Virus record (IMG/VR): IMGVR_UViG_3300042503_002074
Location: 1 to 26,609 of that record
Length of the DNA stretch: 26,609 nucleotides
DNA from: a virus
Direction: 5' to 3' (one strand)
How positions within the stretch are numbered: the stretch's first letter is position 1; every line of letters begins with the position of its first letter. Below the pieces are notes generated by a model that had not been told where the DNA came from, made no database searches, and saw only the letters and a list, made by a program, of their open reading frames with translations. Below, in pieces: positions 26,121 to 26,609 of the stretch. Made by a program: the position numbers and the translations under genes.

Positions 26121-26146
26121 GACAATATTGCTGCGACAGGCACTCT
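26118..26146 (+). promoter_or_regulatory. 29-bp element, class I (site 24)
   Basis: TGAGACAATATTG, 4 bp, GACAGGCACTCT, then CATCGAGGAGGG. TGA is the stop of 25920. Drives 26165. Last copy in the window. Confidence 0.88.
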
Positions 26147-26164
26147 CATCGAGGAGGGAAAACG

Positions 26165-26338
26165 ATGCGCGGATGGAAAGAATGGTACGACGATGACGAG
26201 GAGGAGGTGTGGCGGGTGCTGGCTGGCCTGTCGCCGGAAGAGGAGGAGGTGGTCAGGGAATTCAACTGCGGTGCGCCCCTGCCGGACGACGACAAGCAAG
26301 AGCGGAAGGGGTGGGCCAAGGACGAGCTACCTTTCTAA
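26165..26338 (+). CDS. Small acidic protein with SSB-type C-terminal tail (DELPF)
   Basis: 57 residues, ATG at 26165 with GAGGAGGG 7 bases upstream. Extremely acidic (WYDDDEEEVWRVL; SPEEEEVVREF; LPDDDKQE) and ending AKDELPF. The tip resembles the D-D-x-L-P-F end of many bacterial SSB proteins, as does the tail of the 25363 product in the neighbouring unit. No OB fold fits in 57 residues. Likely an early host-interaction protein; the SSB-partner link is inference. Confidence 0.75.
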   Translation: MRGWKEWYDDDEEEVWRVLAGLSPEEEEVVREFNCGAPLPDDDKQERKGWAKDELPF

Positions 26339-26388
26339 ATCTTAAGGAAGTGTCTTTTTTCACCTATGTGGATACAAAGGAGATTGAT

Positions 26389-26609
26389 ATGCCGATCTAT
26401 CTGATCAAGCAACGGGTTGATGATAGCGATATTATGGTGACAAGTGAGTCAGTTGGCTACTTCGAGGGGGAACCCCAGGACGCGGACGCGGTGGTCAACG
26501 CCCTGAACGAGCGGGATCCGGAGGTGGGAAAGACCGAACTTTTCGGGTATAGACGGAACTGCTACTTCCGTGTAGAACTCGACAAAGTGACCTTGACAAA
26601 GGTAAATGA
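26389..26609 (+). CDS. Small phage protein, C-terminus outside window
   Basis: Starts ATG at 26389 (MPIYLIKQRVDDSDIMVTSE) with AAAGGAG 6 bases upstream and stays open for 73 codons to the window end. Strand-rich start, an acidic helix (DADAVVNALNERDPEVGKTE) and FGYRRNCYFRVELDKVTLTK. Not recognised. No 29-bp element in the 50 bp before it, so it probably belongs to the site 24 unit. Confidence 0.65.
   Translation, partial: MPIYLIKQRVDDSDIMVTSESVGYFEGEPQDADAVVNALNERDPEVGKTELFGYRRNCYFRVELDKVTLTKVN

Noticed and set aside
14444-26146. CRISPR-like array, because of many near-identical repeats
   Set aside because: Intervals are irregular (62 bp to several kb) and filled with genes; the repeats are non-palindromic regulatory-type sites with consistent placement before start codons.
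14444-26146. Integron-type gene cassette array
   Set aside because: Units of ORF plus short repeat look similar, but the repeats lack attC core sites and folding arms, and lie as leaders before genes; no integrase is present.
14444-26146. Reading the element as a plain sigma70 promoter (CTGACA as -35)
   Set aside because: Only some copies have CTGACA and none has a -10 hexamer 16-18 bp downstream; that region is G-rich and forms the leader stem.
12224-26609. tRNA genes or integration site
   Set aside because: I found no cloverleaf with a T-loop GTTCRA-type sequence in a fitting arrangement and no recombinase gene.

Overview
The window is a piece of a tailed double-stranded DNA bacteriophage genome (Caudoviricetes) with high GC content. 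It was probably taken from a phage of a GC-rich, likely proteobacterial, host; the host is an inference from base composition and Shine-Dalgarno use only. The left 12.2 kb is transcribed leftward and carries packaging and virion genes. The right 14.3 kb is transcribed rightward and is a dense array of small, mostly unknown, early-type genes. The two arms diverge from a 65-bp gap at 12224-12288. I see no tRNA, integrase, transposase or CRISPR array.

Left arm (minus strand, read from 12223 down to 1): a small ORF, a phage sigma-like factor with a Cys/His insert, a HTH plus coiled-coil protein (candidate small terminase), an ERCC4/XPF-type nuclease, the large terminase, the portal, a prohead protease fused to a scaffold-like coiled coil (with an internal start that could make scaffold alone), a decoration-like protein, the major capsid protein, then after a terminator four tail-fibre/appendage-type genes, three of whose junctions are TAATG stop-start overlaps. 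Four intergenic gaps on this strand share a CGGTGTA-type box, a candidate late promoter for the sigma-like factor.

Centre (12289-14290): a small HTH-like protein, a 260-bp non-coding control-like stretch with two perfect palindromes and a good sigma70-type promoter, and a 463-residue protein I do not recognise, closed by a terminator.

Right arm (14444-26609): about 30 small genes are organised by a 29-bp bipartite element, left box TGAGACAAT and right box either ACAGGCACTCT (class I, 17 copies) or a TGCACTWA/TGCACCTA type (class II, 7 copies). All 24 copies are on the plus strand; none was seen in the structural half. Class I sites stand 20-60 bp before the first gene of nearly every short operon, often followed by a G6/C6 stem-loop and then a GAAAGGA-type ribosome site. 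In six cases the TGA that opens the element is also the stop codon of the gene before it, so units of element + leader + ORF are packed end to end. Five larger non-coding islands (14.2, 15.6, 19.0, 23.1 and 25.6 kb) repeat a fixed order: terminator with C-GAAA-G loop, class II site or half-site, a palindromic ACCGGSCC hairpin, a class II site, then one or more class I sites. This looks like a promoter/stem-loop cassette system analogous to the PeSL cassettes known from T4-type phages, but with a different, unassigned motif. It is the main novelty here.

Among the cassette genes are a GP88-family protein with two cysteine clusters, several widespread phage/plasmid small-protein families (NYETW, MGWT...MDE, GGPEEGGW, STDGCFEG), a 29-residue membrane peptide, a 42-residue Cys-rich protein, and two small acidic proteins that end in DEDIPF and DELPF, the tail recognised by bacterial SSB-interacting proteins.
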